Positions 1 through 7,428 of a stretch of 26,374 bases of DNA are shown one piece after another. Source of the stretch: an uncultured Clostridia bacterium (GTDB taxonomy: Bacteria > Bacillota > Clostridia > TANB77 > CAG-508). The position numbers were made by a program, and so were the translations under genes. Numbering within the stretch: the first letter of the stretch is position 1; each line of letters opens with the position of its first letter. The stretch covers positions 1 to 26,374 of the forward strand of contig CAKPKI010000008.1 in assembly GCA_934167135.1 (NCBI GenBank). The letters run 5' to 3'. Under the pieces are notes generated by a model. That model worked only from the letters and a program-made list of their open reading frames with translations, was not told the DNA's origin and made no database searches.

Positions 1-72
1 GTTCCAAAAACAATAAATATGAACATTCCTATTCCAACTCAAAAATACAAATATAGATGTTATAGTATGTAA
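1..72 (+). CDS. C-terminal end of an unidentified upstream gene (partial)
   Basis: The first 24 codons of the window stay open in frame 1 and end at a TAA at 70-72, giving a basic tail that ends in RCYSM. The rest lies outside the window, so the product cannot be named. It sits 63 nt upstream of the excisionase-like gene on the same strand and would belong to the same integrated element. The open stretch is short, so it could be chance. Confidence 0.35.
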   Translation, partial: VPKTINMNIPIPTQKYKYRCYSM

Positions 73-135
73 ATCAATGGAATTGTAAGAAAGTCTTTTT
101 ATTTTATAAATTTTTAAAGAAGGAGGACAAACTAT

Positions 136-342
136 ATGGGTAATATAAAGGAAAATTATGAATTAATGTTTACTGCATATCCAGATATAGTAAACATTAT
201 TCAACTAAAAGAAATGCTTGGAATTGGTATAAATCTTGCTTATAAACTTGTTAGAAACAAAACAATACCATCTCTTAAAGTTGGTAGAGAATATAAAATA
301 CCAAAAAGAAATATTATTTATTATTTAACAAATCAAAACTAA
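136..342 (+). CDS. xis: Excisionase-like small helix-turn-helix protein
   Basis: A 68-residue basic protein. Residues 20-66 look like the MerR-like winged helix-turn-helix of the excisionase-family (HTH_17) proteins: a helix starting IIQLKEMLGIG, a recognition helix around NLAYKLVRN, then the wing PSLKVGREYKIPKRN. Such proteins bend DNA at attachment sites and steer the partner integrase toward excision. GGAGGA lies 7 nt before the ATG. The integrase begins 130 nt downstream on the same strand, the usual xis-int order of integrative elements. The family call rests on fold pattern and context; a small regulator is possible. The gene is intact, unlike its partner. Confidence 0.75.
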   Translation: MGNIKENYELMFTAYPDIVNIIQLKEMLGIGINLAYKLVRNKTIPSLKVGREYKIPKRNIIYYLTNQN

Positions 343-471
343 GTCATTATCTATTAGTGGTAACGGCTTTTATTTATTTTAAAGTAACTAGACTAAAATT
401 TGCTTATATGTTATGATTTTAAAGTCAAGAGTAAGCTAAATTTAAACTGTTATTTGGAAAGGAGTTTGTGT

Positions 472-1725
472 ATGATAACGGGTAGCGTACAAATTAATAA
501 GGGTTATTATTTTATAGTATTTAATATGTATAATGAATATGGAAAAAGAAAATCCGAATGGCATTCTACTGGCCTAAAAGTAGATAATAACGAAAGAAAA
601 AATAATCAAATTAGAAAACAAGCTGAAAAAATGCTAAATGAGGAATTAGTAAGAGTAAATGCTGAAAATAGTTTTAGTAATAAACTGAATACTATTGCTA
701 GAAATTCTAAATATTCAAATATACTTTTTAGTGATTATATGCTAGAATGGTTGGAAAATATAAAACCTAAAGTTGTTCAATCAACTTATATTGGATATGA
801 ACAAGTTGTAAAAGGAAGGCTATGTCCTTATTTTAAATCTAAAAAAATAAAATTAATTGATTTAAGACCAAGAGATATACAAGATTTTATAAACTACTTA
901 TATAAATAAAGACTAAAAGGTTCAACAATAGCACATTATACTTCTAATATAAATACTGCTCTCAAAGAGGCTGTTATTGCTGAAATAATACCATCTAATC
1001 CTATGGATAGAATTGAAAGTGTGAAAAAAGAAGTTTATATTCCAGAATTTTATACAGATGATGAACTTATTGAATTAATTGAGGTTATAAAAGCTCAAAA
1101 ACTAGAACTACCACTTACTTTAGGCATTATATATGGTTTAAGAAGAGAAGAAATTTTAGGATTAACTTGGAATGCAATAGACTTTAAAAACAAGAGTATT
1201 ACTATTAGAAAAACAGTTGGTAGAGGAAAATATGATGGTGTTACTCAATTTCTTATAAAAGATATTCCTAAAAATAAATCAAGTTATAGAACTTTACCTA
1301 TGTTTGATTTTATTGCTGATTTATTAAAGAAGTATAAAGAAAAATATAAATTAAATGAAAAAATCTTTGGAAATACTTATATAACAGACTATAAAGATTT
1401 TATTTGTTTGATAGATAATGGAGAATTAGTAAAACCTGACTATGTAGATAGAACTTTTAGTAGAATATTAAAAGAAAATGGATTTAGACATATTAGATTA
1501 CATGATTTAAGACATTCTTGTGCTACATTACTTTTAAGAAATGGTGTACCACTTCCAGAAATTCAAAAATGGCTAGGTCATTCCAATATTATTACTACTC
1601 AAAGATATTCTCATTTGGATCAGAATGATAAGTCTATACCAGCAAATATGATTGAAACAAAATTTAATATGTCGTTTGTACCAAATGACAATAAAAAAGA
1701 ACAAATATCTATTGGCATTAGATAA
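472..1725 (+). pseudogene. int: Tyrosine recombinase/integrase, interrupted by one in-frame stop
   Basis: An integrase of 417 codons with GGAG 8 nt before the ATG at 472. The N-terminal part begins MITGSVQINKGYY, as in the arm-binding domain of ICE and phage integrases of Firmicutes. The core-binding SAM-like domain follows around codons 90-175 and the catalytic domain after about 190. All catalytic residues I can place are present: Arg224 in GLRREE, His344 and Arg347 in LHDLRHS, His370 in WLGHS and Tyr379 in RYSHLD. A TAA at 907-909 (codon 146) falls in the same frame, between YLYK and RLKGSTIAHY. GAA would fit this position in relatives, so a single G-to-T change explains the lesion. Without readthrough the element could not integrate or excise by itself. 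Restart at ATG 1003 would yield only a catalytic fragment. A sequencing error is also possible. Confidence 0.85.
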
Positions 1726-1750
1726 ATGTTCAAAAGAATATATTTCAAAA

Positions 1751-1805
1751 CATTTTCTTAACTTACACAAAAAATTGAAAAGTGTTAGGAAAAATGTTAG
1801 GAAAA
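1751..1805 (+). repeat. Short direct repeats beside int, possible integrase arm sites
   Basis: TGTTAGGAAAA occurs twice in tandem at 1783-1793 and 1795-1805. An inverted copy with one mismatch, read from TTTTCTTAAC, lies at about 1752-1761. Short repeats between int and the tRNA are where arm-type integrase binding sites are expected. The role is inferred from position only. Confidence 0.4.
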
Positions 1806-1825
1806 TCTGCTTTTTTATAAATTAA

Positions 1826-1859
1826 AACCTCAAGCATATCTCGCGAACTACTTGAGGTT
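1826..1859 (-). terminator. Terminator of the tRNA-Leu transcript
   Basis: Inverted repeat AACCTCAAG (1826-1834) and CTTGAGGTT (1851-1859), followed on the minus strand by a TTTTAATTT run. It lies 5 nt past the CCA end of the tRNA. It also faces the end of the integrase gene and may work in both directions. Confidence 0.7.
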
Positions 1860-1863
1860 CTAA

Positions 1864-1951
1864 TGGTGCAGATGGCCGGAATCGAACCGGCACGGTTTAT
1901 TCAACCGCAGGATTTTAAGTCCTGTGCGTCTGCCAGTTCCGCCACATCTGC
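1864..1951 (-). tRNA. tRNA-Leu (anticodon UAA)
   Basis: Read on the minus strand, this 88-nt gene has acceptor arms GCAGATG and CATCTGC with an encoded CCA. The D arm is GTGGCGGAACTGGC and the anticodon stem-loop is AGGACTTAAAATCCT, placing TAA in the anticodon position. A long variable arm, typical of class II tRNA-Leu, precedes the T arm GCCGGTTCGATTCCGGC. The integrase gene converges on its 3' end, so this tRNA is the likely attachment site of the element at 1-1860; integrases of this class often target the 3' half of tRNA genes and rebuild it on insertion. Confidence 0.95.
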
Positions 1952-1988
1952 ATGTGTTATAATCTGGCAATGTCTTATGACAATGACT

Positions 1989-2017
1989 ATTATAATACCT
2001 TTTCTGATATTTGTCAA
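1989..2017 (-). promoter_or_regulatory. Sigma-A promoter of tRNA-Leu
   Basis: On the minus strand, TTGACA (2012-2017), a 17-nt spacer and TATAAT (1989-1994). Both hexamers are perfect consensus, as expected for a stable-RNA gene. Predicted start is near 1982, about 30 nt before the mature tRNA end. Confidence 0.85.
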
Positions 2018-2131
2018 TACGAAATGAAAAATTTTTTTCAAAACTTACAACCATAAATTGTAAAAACAAAAAAAATCGACTTATTTTATAGGAAAAAACA
2101 AAAAAACAGCGAATATATAGTAATATAAGGA

Positions 2132-2797
2132 GTGATAAAAATACTAGAAAAAATAATCAACTTAATATATCCACAAGTATGCAGTATTTGCGGAAAAATA
2201 AATTCAAAACCATTATGCAATAAATGTAGATATAAATTAAAAGAAGAATTATGCATTGGATACAATAACTATCTAGCAGACACAGACAAAAATTTTATAG
2301 AACACTACTATTTTTTCAAATATAAAAATATAATAAGAGAGCAAATTTTAGACTTAAAATTCCATGAAAAGCCTTATATTATCCAATCAATTGCATATTT
2401 TTTAAAAAATATACAAAAAAGTTTTGAAAATCTGAAAAAATATGATATAATAATCATAGTACCAATAAGTACAACAAGGCAAAAAGAAAGAGGATACAAT
2501 CAGAGCGAACTAATAGCCAAACAAATATCTATGATGATTAATATTCCAATAGAAAACAAAATTCTATACAAAACCAAGAACAATGTACAACAAAGCACAT
2601 TAAGCAAAGAAAATAGAATAAAAAATGTAGAAGGTGTATATACCATCAAAAATTATCATAGGATACAAAACAAAAAAATTTTATTAATTGATGATATATA
2701 TACTACAGGTAGTACAGTAAATGAATGTTCAAAAATACTTGTCACAAATGGAGTATCTCGAGAACATATAGGAGTGTTAACACTAGCCAAAGATTAA
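2132..2797 (+). CDS. comF: ComF-family phosphoribosyltransferase-like competence protein
   Basis: About 220 residues, normal for ComFC/ComF. The N-terminal zinc-binding part has CSICGK and CNKC; the C-terminal phosphoribosyltransferase-like domain carries the PRPP-loop motif ILLIDDIYTTGST and, earlier, RQKERGYNQSE. In naturally transformable Firmicutes ComFC works with the ComFA helicase in taking up single-stranded DNA; no comFA is in this window. The start is odd. GTG 2132 overlaps AAGGAG (2127-2132), so it cannot use it. The next codon at the right spacing is ATA 2141, exactly where the next gene (2826), with the same AAGGAGTGATAA leader, has ATG. The start may be ATA, or an ATG that mutated. 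The rest of the frame is intact. Confidence 0.85.
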   Translation: MIKILEKIINLIYPQVCSICGKINSKPLCNKCRYKLKEELCIGYNNYLADTDKNFIEHYYFFKYKNIIREQILDLKFHEKPYIIQSIAYFLKNIQKSFENLKKYDIIIIVPISTTRQKERGYNQSELIAKQISMMINIPIENKILYKTKNNVQQSTLSKENRIKNVEGVYTIKNYHRIQNKKILLIDDIYTTGSTVNECSKILVTNGVSREHIGVLTLAKD

Positions 2798-2825
2798 TAT
2801 CATAAAAATGAAAGGAGTGATAATT

Positions 2826-3398
2826 ATGGCAGGAAACTCAACAACATCTGTTATAATAGTATTATTAGTAGTTGTAGTACTTACCGCAGGAATGATAATT
2901 ACTTTAGAAACCAGAGTAGATAATGTTTCTCAACAAGAAGCACAAAAAATGGTAGAAAACTTTGTTGCAGAAGTTGCAAATACAGGAACATTAACTCGAA
3001 GTCAATATCAAAGTTTTCAGAATCAATTAAATTCAAAAACAGGAAAAAATTGTGATATTGAAATAGAAGCACAAATCTTAGATGAAAATCCTGGCAAAAA
3101 AACAGCACAAGCTAACTATACAAAAATCGGTGAAAATGTATATGTAGTATATAAAGATACACAAATCCTACCTGAAATAGGAATTGCTGTAGGTAATGCT
3201 ACAGTAAATTCAAATAATGATACAAAAACATTTAAACCTGGAGACATATTTTCATGCACTGTAACTAGTAGTGATAGTTCTGCCCAAAATTTAAAAGGTT
3301 CTGTATTAAATTATTCTAATGCAGGAGAACAATCAGTATCAGCCAGCAGTTCAGCAATGTGTACAGTATATGGGAATAATAATACTGAAACAAATTAA
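2826..3398 (+). CDS. Membrane-anchored pilin-like (TadE/DUF4320-like) protein
   Basis: A 190-residue protein whose start is fixed by AAAGGAG before ATG 2826 rather than the earlier ATG at 2808. Residues 9-28 form one hydrophobic helix (SVIIVLLVVVVLTAGMIITL), and everything after it would be outside. The stretch EAQKMVENFVAEVANTGTLTRS, then a short beta-rich region, resembles the minor-pilin-like proteins near tad/Flp loci in Clostridia; I cannot confirm this. The C-terminal half is rich in Ser, Asn and Thr with a few Cys. It begins 28 nt after comF and shares its leader, so the two are probably co-transcribed, which loosely links it to a surface or DNA-uptake role. No tad genes are visible here. 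Confidence 0.55.
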   Translation: MAGNSTTSVIIVLLVVVVLTAGMIITLETRVDNVSQQEAQKMVENFVAEVANTGTLTRSQYQSFQNQLNSKTGKNCDIEIEAQILDENPGKKTAQANYTKIGENVYVVYKDTQILPEIGIAVGNATVNSNNDTKTFKPGDIFSCTVTSSDSSAQNLKGSVLNYSNAGEQSVSASSSAMCTVYGNNNTETN

Positions 3399-3408
3399 TA
3401 TACATATT

Positions 3409-3442
3409 AAAACACTATAAATTTATTTTTGTAGTGTTTTTT
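3409..3442 (+). terminator. Rho-independent terminator after the comF pair
   Basis: Stem AAAACACTA (3409-3417) and TAGTGTTTT (3432-3440), then T residues to 3442. It closes the comF and pilin-like transcript. Confidence 0.8.
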
Positions 3443-3482
3443 ATATAATAGGAACTTATATTTCCAATTATATAAAAACTAC

Positions 3483-3558
3483 AATTGCTAGCCATTTAAA
3501 ATTTTCTCCTTTTAGTCAAACCATTTCTATATCTCAATCACAATAAAGGGTAGCAATT
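3483..3558 (+). repeat. Inverted repeat in the leader before the 3622 gene
   Basis: AATTGCTAGCC (3483-3493) can pair with GGGTAGCAATT (3548-3558), 10 of 11 positions, around a T-rich loop that includes TTCTCCTTTT, complementary to a ribosome binding site. It could be a 5' leader structure or an operator. No known riboswitch class is recognised. Confidence 0.3.
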
Positions 3559-3621
3559 CCAGTATTACTTTCATAATATATATTAATCTGGATATTTCCA
3601 GAAGAAAGGAATGAATTTTTT

Positions 3622-4071
3622 ATGGAAGTAAATGAAAGAAAACCTGAACCAATGCATCCATTTATAGATATTGATGGATTTATTGCTGATGGCAGACAAT
3701 TTGATTTAGATATAGTTTTAGCAAACGATCATAGAGATGTGATTTATGGAGTAGTAAAAGACTGTTTTAAAGAGCCTGTAAAGGATGCTGTTGTTAAATT
3801 AGTAGAAGTTGATTTTAAATTCGGAAAAAAAGAACTAAAACCTGTTTCTCATACCTTTACAGATGATGAGGGTGAATTCGTTTTTGGACCACTATGCCCT
3901 GAAAAAAAATATGCTATTCAAATATGGAAAGACAATGTAAAACACATAAAAGTTTGTACAAAATGTCATCATGAAGGAAAATGTTTAAAAGGAATAAAAC
4001 TTGAATGTGATGAATTTCCTCCTTGTGACAAACCTTGTGGAGATAAGCCTTGCGACAGATGTGAAGAATAA
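3622..4071 (+). CDS. Carboxypeptidase regulatory-like (CnaB-like) domain protein with Cys-rich tail
   Basis: A 149-residue protein with no signal peptide. Residues about 38-110 have the pattern of a transthyretin-like/carboxypeptidase regulatory beta-sandwich: VIYGVVKDCFKEPVKDAVVKL, then THTFTDDEGEF-type turns and a final KYAIQIW strand. Residues 113-149 hold a Cys-rich tail with CTKCHHEGKC and a CDKPCGDKPCDRC-like run, which suggests metal binding or disulfide links. Such small domains are common in Clostridia, in some cases with spore-coat or cell-surface genes, but no function is known to me. GAAAGGA precedes the ATG. It is a single-gene unit flanked by the terminators at 3409 and 4084. 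Confidence 0.6.
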   Translation: MEVNERKPEPMHPFIDIDGFIADGRQFDLDIVLANDHRDVIYGVVKDCFKEPVKDAVVKLVEVDFKFGKKELKPVSHTFTDDEGEFVFGPLCPEKKYAIQIWKDNVKHIKVCTKCHHEGKCLKGIKLECDEFPPCDKPCGDKPCDRCEE

Positions 4072-4083
4072 AAACTTATAAAA

Positions 4084-4119
4084 GAGGATATAAGAAATTT
4101 CCAGAAATCTTATATCCTC
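4084..4119. terminator. Bidirectional terminator between convergent genes
   Basis: A 12-bp perfect stem, GAGGATATAAGA (4084-4095) and TCTTATATCCTC (4108-4119), lies between the plus-strand gene ending at 4071 and the minus-strand small gene ending at 4137. T-rich sequence follows on the plus strand and AAAA precedes it. Confidence 0.75.
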
Positions 4120-4136
4120 AACTTTTATATACTTTA

Positions 4137-4274
4137 TTAGAGTATTCCCATCTTTTTAGCCCATTTTTTACTCTTTTTAGTTATCTTTTTTGTATTCATA
4201 TCACTATCATTCCATATCATAAACATACCTGTAGTAATTATTCCTCCAATCATCATACCCTTAACAAATTTCAT
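4137..4274 (-). CDS. 45-residue membrane-anchored basic peptide
   Basis: A short minus-strand frame reads MKFVKGMMIGGIITTGMF, then MIWNDSDMNTKK and a Lys-rich tail ending MGIL. The first 20 residues form one membrane-spanning or membrane-associated segment; the rest is strongly basic. This resembles the short YtxH-like proteins of Firmicutes, whose function is unknown. GGGAG sits 7 nt before the ATG. It lies 43 nt downstream of the TSUP pair on the same strand and may share its transcript; the terminator at 4084 follows. Confidence 0.6.
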   Translation of the reverse strand: MKFVKGMMIGGIITTGMFMIWNDSDMNTKKITKKSKKWAKKMGIL

Positions 4275-4317
4275 ACTTTCTCCCACCTTCCAATGTAATT
4301 TTTCTATTTTTATTATC

Positions 4318-4689
4318 TCAACTTTTTTGGTATTTATACTCCTTAATTAATGTATATATTTCATTAATTGTAATTATTATTAAAAAAATCCCAAATATTT
4401 TTTTCAATACTTTTACATCTGTATTTACAGATATAATTGCTCCTATTATAGCTCCTATGGCACCAAAAACAGATATTGTGATTGCCAATTTAAAATCTAT
4501 AATTTTATTTTTATAATTTGCAATTATTGCCGAAATTGCAGTAGGTATAAAATATATTAAATTTGTTGCTTGTGCAATATGTTGTTCTATTCCGGAAATT
4601 GTGGTTAATAACAATATTAAAATTGTTCCTCCACCCATTCCTATTCCACTAAATAGTCCTGAACATGCACCAATAAATACTTGTATCAT
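4318..4689 (-). CDS. Half-size TSUP (TauE/SafE) permease, second of a pair
   Basis: A 123-residue, highly hydrophobic protein with about four membrane helices. The first helix holds CSGLFSGIGMGGGTILILLL, the glycine-rich signature of each half of TauE/SafE transporters, which export or import sulfite, sulfonates or other organic anions. Canonical TSUP proteins have two such halves in about 250 residues; this is one half. AAGGAG precedes the ATG and the start follows the stop of the partner gene by 13 nt. It is a separate gene with its own ribosome binding site, not a frameshift fragment. I expect it to work as a heterodimer with the 4703-5053 product. The substrate is unknown. Confidence 0.8.
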   Translation of the reverse strand: MIQVFIGACSGLFSGIGMGGGTILILLLTTISGIEQHIAQATNLIYFIPTAISAIIANYKNKIIDFKLAITISVFGAIGAIIGAIISVNTDVKVLKKIFGIFLIIITINEIYTLIKEYKYQKS

Positions 4690-4702
4690 AATATCTCCTT
4701 TG

Positions 4703-5053
4703 CTAAAAAACTAATAATCTAATAGAATAATATAACATAAAAATTATAAATACTATTTTTAATACATAATCAGGTATTTTTTTTAATACTTTTCCACCAC
4801 AATAACCTCCAATAATTCCTCCTATAGCACATAATACACCCACTTTCCAATTTATGTAATTTTTTTTATAATAAAAAAAGCTACTAACTATAACCATTAC
4901 TAACATACAAAACAGAGATGTTGCTCTTGTTTTTTTGGGTTCAATTTTAAGAATATACATAAATGCTGGTAAAAGAATTAATCCTCCTCCAGTTCCAAAT
5001 AGTCCACATACAATTCCAGCACATGTTCCAATTATACCTTTTTTTAATAACAT
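4703..5053 (-). CDS. Half-size TSUP (TauE/SafE) permease, first of a pair
   Basis: A 116-residue membrane protein with four predicted helices. Its first helix has CGLFGTGGGLILLPAF, the same glycine-rich half-signature as its neighbour. A Thr-Arg-Ala-Thr-Ser stretch near residue 45 is typical of the family (KTRATSLF). ATG 5053 is chosen because GGAG lies 8 nt upstream, while GTG 5062 overlaps that site. The upstream terminator (5069-5100) ends only 16 nt before the start, leaving no room for a promoter between them; expression may need readthrough or a promoter inside the preceding gene. It forms an operon with the 4318 gene. Confidence 0.8.
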   Translation of the reverse strand: MLLKKGIIGTCAGIVCGLFGTGGGLILLPAFMYILKIEPKKTRATSLFCMLVMVIVSSFFYYKKNYINWKVGVLCAIGGIIGGYCGGKVLKKIPDYVLKIVFIIFMLYYSIRLLVF

Positions 5054-5068
5054 GTTTATCACTCCAAA

Positions 5069-5100
5069 AATAAAGATGGCACAAAAGTACCATCTTTATT
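5069..5100 (-). terminator. Terminator of the 5120-6065 gene
   Basis: An 11-bp perfect stem, AATAAAGATGG (5069-5079) and CCATCTTTATT (5090-5100), flanked by A/T runs on both sides. It follows the minus-strand gene that ends at 5120 and lies directly before the TSUP pair. Confidence 0.75.
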
Positions 5101-5119
5101 TTTTCCATTTTTATATTTA

Positions 5120-6065
5120 TTATTCTCCTATTTCTGAACCTTGTTGCAATTTTGCATTTCTTTCATTATAATATTCATTGAAATCCTGTTGATATACTTT
5201 TTCTAAATCAATCTTTTCATCCAATTCATTTAGATCTACATATCTATCATCACTGCCTTTGGTATATACATTTTCATTCATATCAGCAACTTTATATACT
5301 GTTACTTGATGATATTCTCCATTTCGCATTTTTAAAATTCCAGCAATAGTATTTTTTTTGTTTGTATCTACTAATACATATGCTTCTTCTACATTCTCTA
5401 CCTTTTCATAAATACTTTGGTTTGGGAACCAATCTTCTGGATTACCTCCCGCATTACCTTCCACATATTCTGTCTTTCCATCTTCTGTTTCACGAAAACC
5501 AAAGTGATCTTTATTAATTTTATTCTGGTCTTCCTTAATTATTCCGTAAGTTATTTCTACTCAAAAAATTGCTATCTGCTTTTGAGTTATATTTTTTTAA
5601 AATCATATCAACATAATCAATATCTTCTTGTTCATTTGATTCTTCTACCTTTTCCGTATCAGTTTCAGATTTTGTATTTTTATTCTCTTTTTTATTCTCC
5701 TTTTTAATCTCTTTTTTATCTTTTGAATCATTCTCATCTTTAATCTCTTCAGCAATTTTTACTTTTAAACTATCACTAAAAGATTTGACTTTTTCACCAG
5801 TTTTTTCTATTTTAATATTTTGACTATTATCTCCACTATTTAGTAATTTTACACTCCCTCCTGCATAGAATGCAATACCAATTGAAGCCAAAATCAGTGC
5901 ACCCTTTTTTTTCAAGAGTTTCATCTTAACATCTTTTCTTATTTTGATTTTTTCTTCACGAGTTAATTCTCGCCCTTCTTTTTCTTCTTGTTTTCTTATT
6001 TTTATTCTTGCAATATTGTTTATTCTTTGATTATTTGTTCTTTTGTTTTTTTTCATTTTTCCCAT
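5120..6065 (-). pseudogene. Membrane-anchored protein of unknown function, single frameshift
   Basis: Two minus-strand reading frames join into one protein of about 315 residues. The first (6065 to 5535) starts MGKMKKNKRT, is very basic, has one membrane helix at about residues 52-72 (GALILASIGIAFYAGGSV) and then a long Lys/Glu-rich linker. It ends ILKKYNSKADSNFLSR and runs into a stop after NNLRNN. The other frame continues from about 5555 as ITYGIIKEDQNKINKDHFGF and on through EDWFPNQSIYEKVENVEEAY to 5120. Removing one base near 5551-5563, for instance from an A/T run, restores a continuous protein. The topology (basic inside, acidic outside) suggests a surface-exposed, anchored protein; I recognise no family. 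A sequencing error at a short homopolymer is as likely as a true mutation. Confidence 0.65.
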
Positions 6066-6075
6066 ATTATATTTT

Positions 6076-6110
6076 TATGATATTTAATATCTAAAATATC
6101 ATAATCTCCT
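6076..6110 (-). promoter_or_regulatory. Hairpin between ribosome binding site and start codon of the 6065 gene
   Basis: Arms TATGATATTT (6076-6085) and AAATATCATA (6094-6103) form a 10-bp stem. The only good ribosome binding site (AAAGGAG, CTCCT at 6106-6110) lies 5' of the hairpin and the ATG 10 nt 3' of it. Folding would bring the two to working distance. Confidence 0.4.
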
Positions 6111-6125
6111 TTCTATATTTGTATA

Positions 6126-7315
6126 TTAATTAATATTTTCATCTTTAACAAAGTATTTTACTCCAAGCATTTTATCTGGCAAATATTGTTGTTCTACCCA
6201 ATGCCCTGAATAGTCATGTGGATATTTATAACCCTCACTATATCCTAGTTCTTTCATCTTTTCTATTGGTGCATTTCTAATATGCATAGGTATTTCCCCA
6301 GTATCTTTATTTGCAACATCCTCTAATGCTTTATTTATTCCCAAATATGTCGCATTTGATTTTTTACACCTCGCTACATAAACTGCTGCTTCTGCTAATA
6401 TTATTCTTGCTTCTGGCATTCCTACCATATGAACTGCTTGCATTGCAGATGTTGCTATAACCAATGCTTGTGGATCTGCAAGTCCAACATCTTCTGAAGC
6501 ACATATAACAATTCTTCTTGCAATAAATACAGGATCTTCACCACCATTCAATGCTCTAGCCAAATAAAATAATACTGCATCTGCATCAGATCCTCTCATG
6601 GATTTTATAAATGCACTTATATTGTCATAATGTGTATCTCCATTTTTGTCAAATATTGCTTTTCTATTTTGTATACTATTTTTTATTACTTCATCTGTTA
6701 TATGAATATATCCATCAGACTCCATATTAGTAGTCAGCACTGCTATTTCTAGTCCATTTAAAGCTGTTCTTACATCTCCATTAGAAATATCAGCAATTTT
6801 TCTTAAAGTGCTATCTTCTATTTTTATATTATAATCTCCAAGTCCCTCTTTAGATGTTATTGCTCTTTTCAGTATATTATATATATTATCTTCTGTTAGT
6901 GGTTCTAATTTTATTACCATAGACCTTGATATTAATGCTTTATTAACTTCAAAATATGGATTTTCTGTTGTTGCACCTATTAAAATAATCATACCATTTT
7001 CTACAAACGGCAATAATGCATCCTGTTGTAATTCATCATAAAATTCTGCGTTTCTTCAACAATTCTTTTTATATCAGATACTCCCGCTGTAACGGCATTG
7101 ATTTTATAAAATTTATATTTTGTTGTTTCACTTATAACTTTGGCTAATGATGTTTTTCCACATCCAGGTGGTCCAAATAAGATTATACTGGACAGTCTAT
7201 CTGCTTTTATAGTTCTATACAACAATTTTCCAGGTCCTATAACATGTTCCTGTCCTTCATATTCTTCTAATGATTTTGGTCTCATTCTATATGCTAAAGG
7301 TTCTACTTTATTCAT
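6126..7315 (-). pseudogene. rarA: RarA/MgsA AAA+ recombination factor, internal deletion with frameshift
   Basis: RarA is a AAA+ ATPase that acts at stalled replication forks with SSB and clamp-loader-like activity. The first frame (7315-7001) starts MNKVEPLAYRMRPKSLEEY and contains Walker A GPPGCGKTS and the AVTAGVSDIKRIVEE block, then QNFMMNYNR before running out of frame. The second frame (to 6126) resumes at QQDALLPFVENG, followed by IGATTENPYFEVN (sensor 1 region), RGSDADAVLFYLARAL and the C-terminal domain ending GVKYFVKDENIN. In relatives about 16 residues with Walker B (ILFxDEIHRFNK) lie between NR and QQDA; here they are absent. The junction holds ACAACAGG (7022-7029), which would occur at both ends of the lost piece in different codon phases. 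The family is normally 420-440 residues. The gene cannot make a working ATPase. It has a perfect promoter of its own and diverges from ruvA. Confidence 0.85.
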
Positions 7316-7336
7316 TTTATTCTTCCCTTCAGTTTA

Positions 7337-7365
7337 ATTATAAACTGTATAAATTAACTTGTCAA
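7337..7365 (-). promoter_or_regulatory. Consensus sigma-A promoter of rarA
   Basis: Minus strand TTGACA (7360-7365), 17-nt spacer, TATAAT (7337-7342); both boxes are perfect consensus. It lies back to back with the ruvA promoter, the two -35 boxes being 11 nt apart. Confidence 0.85.
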
Positions 7366-7376
7366 TATCTTATTGC

Positions 7377-7405
7377 TTGACTTTTATTTATTTTATACTT
7401 ATAAT
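7377..7405 (+). promoter_or_regulatory. Sigma-A promoter of ruvA
   Basis: TTGACT (7377-7382), 17-nt spacer, TATAAT (7400-7405), 23 nt before the ruvA start. No LexA-like box is evident between the divergent promoters. Confidence 0.8.
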
Positions 7406-7428
7406 ATCGTTGTGAAAGGATGGTAAAA

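Noticed and set aside
907..909. Stop codon recoding to explain the integrase TAA
   Set aside because: TAA ends many intact genes in the window, so it is a normal stop.
4318..5053. The two TSUP halves as one frameshifted gene
   Set aside because: Each has its own ribosome binding site and start, and both repeat the same N-terminal glycine-rich half.
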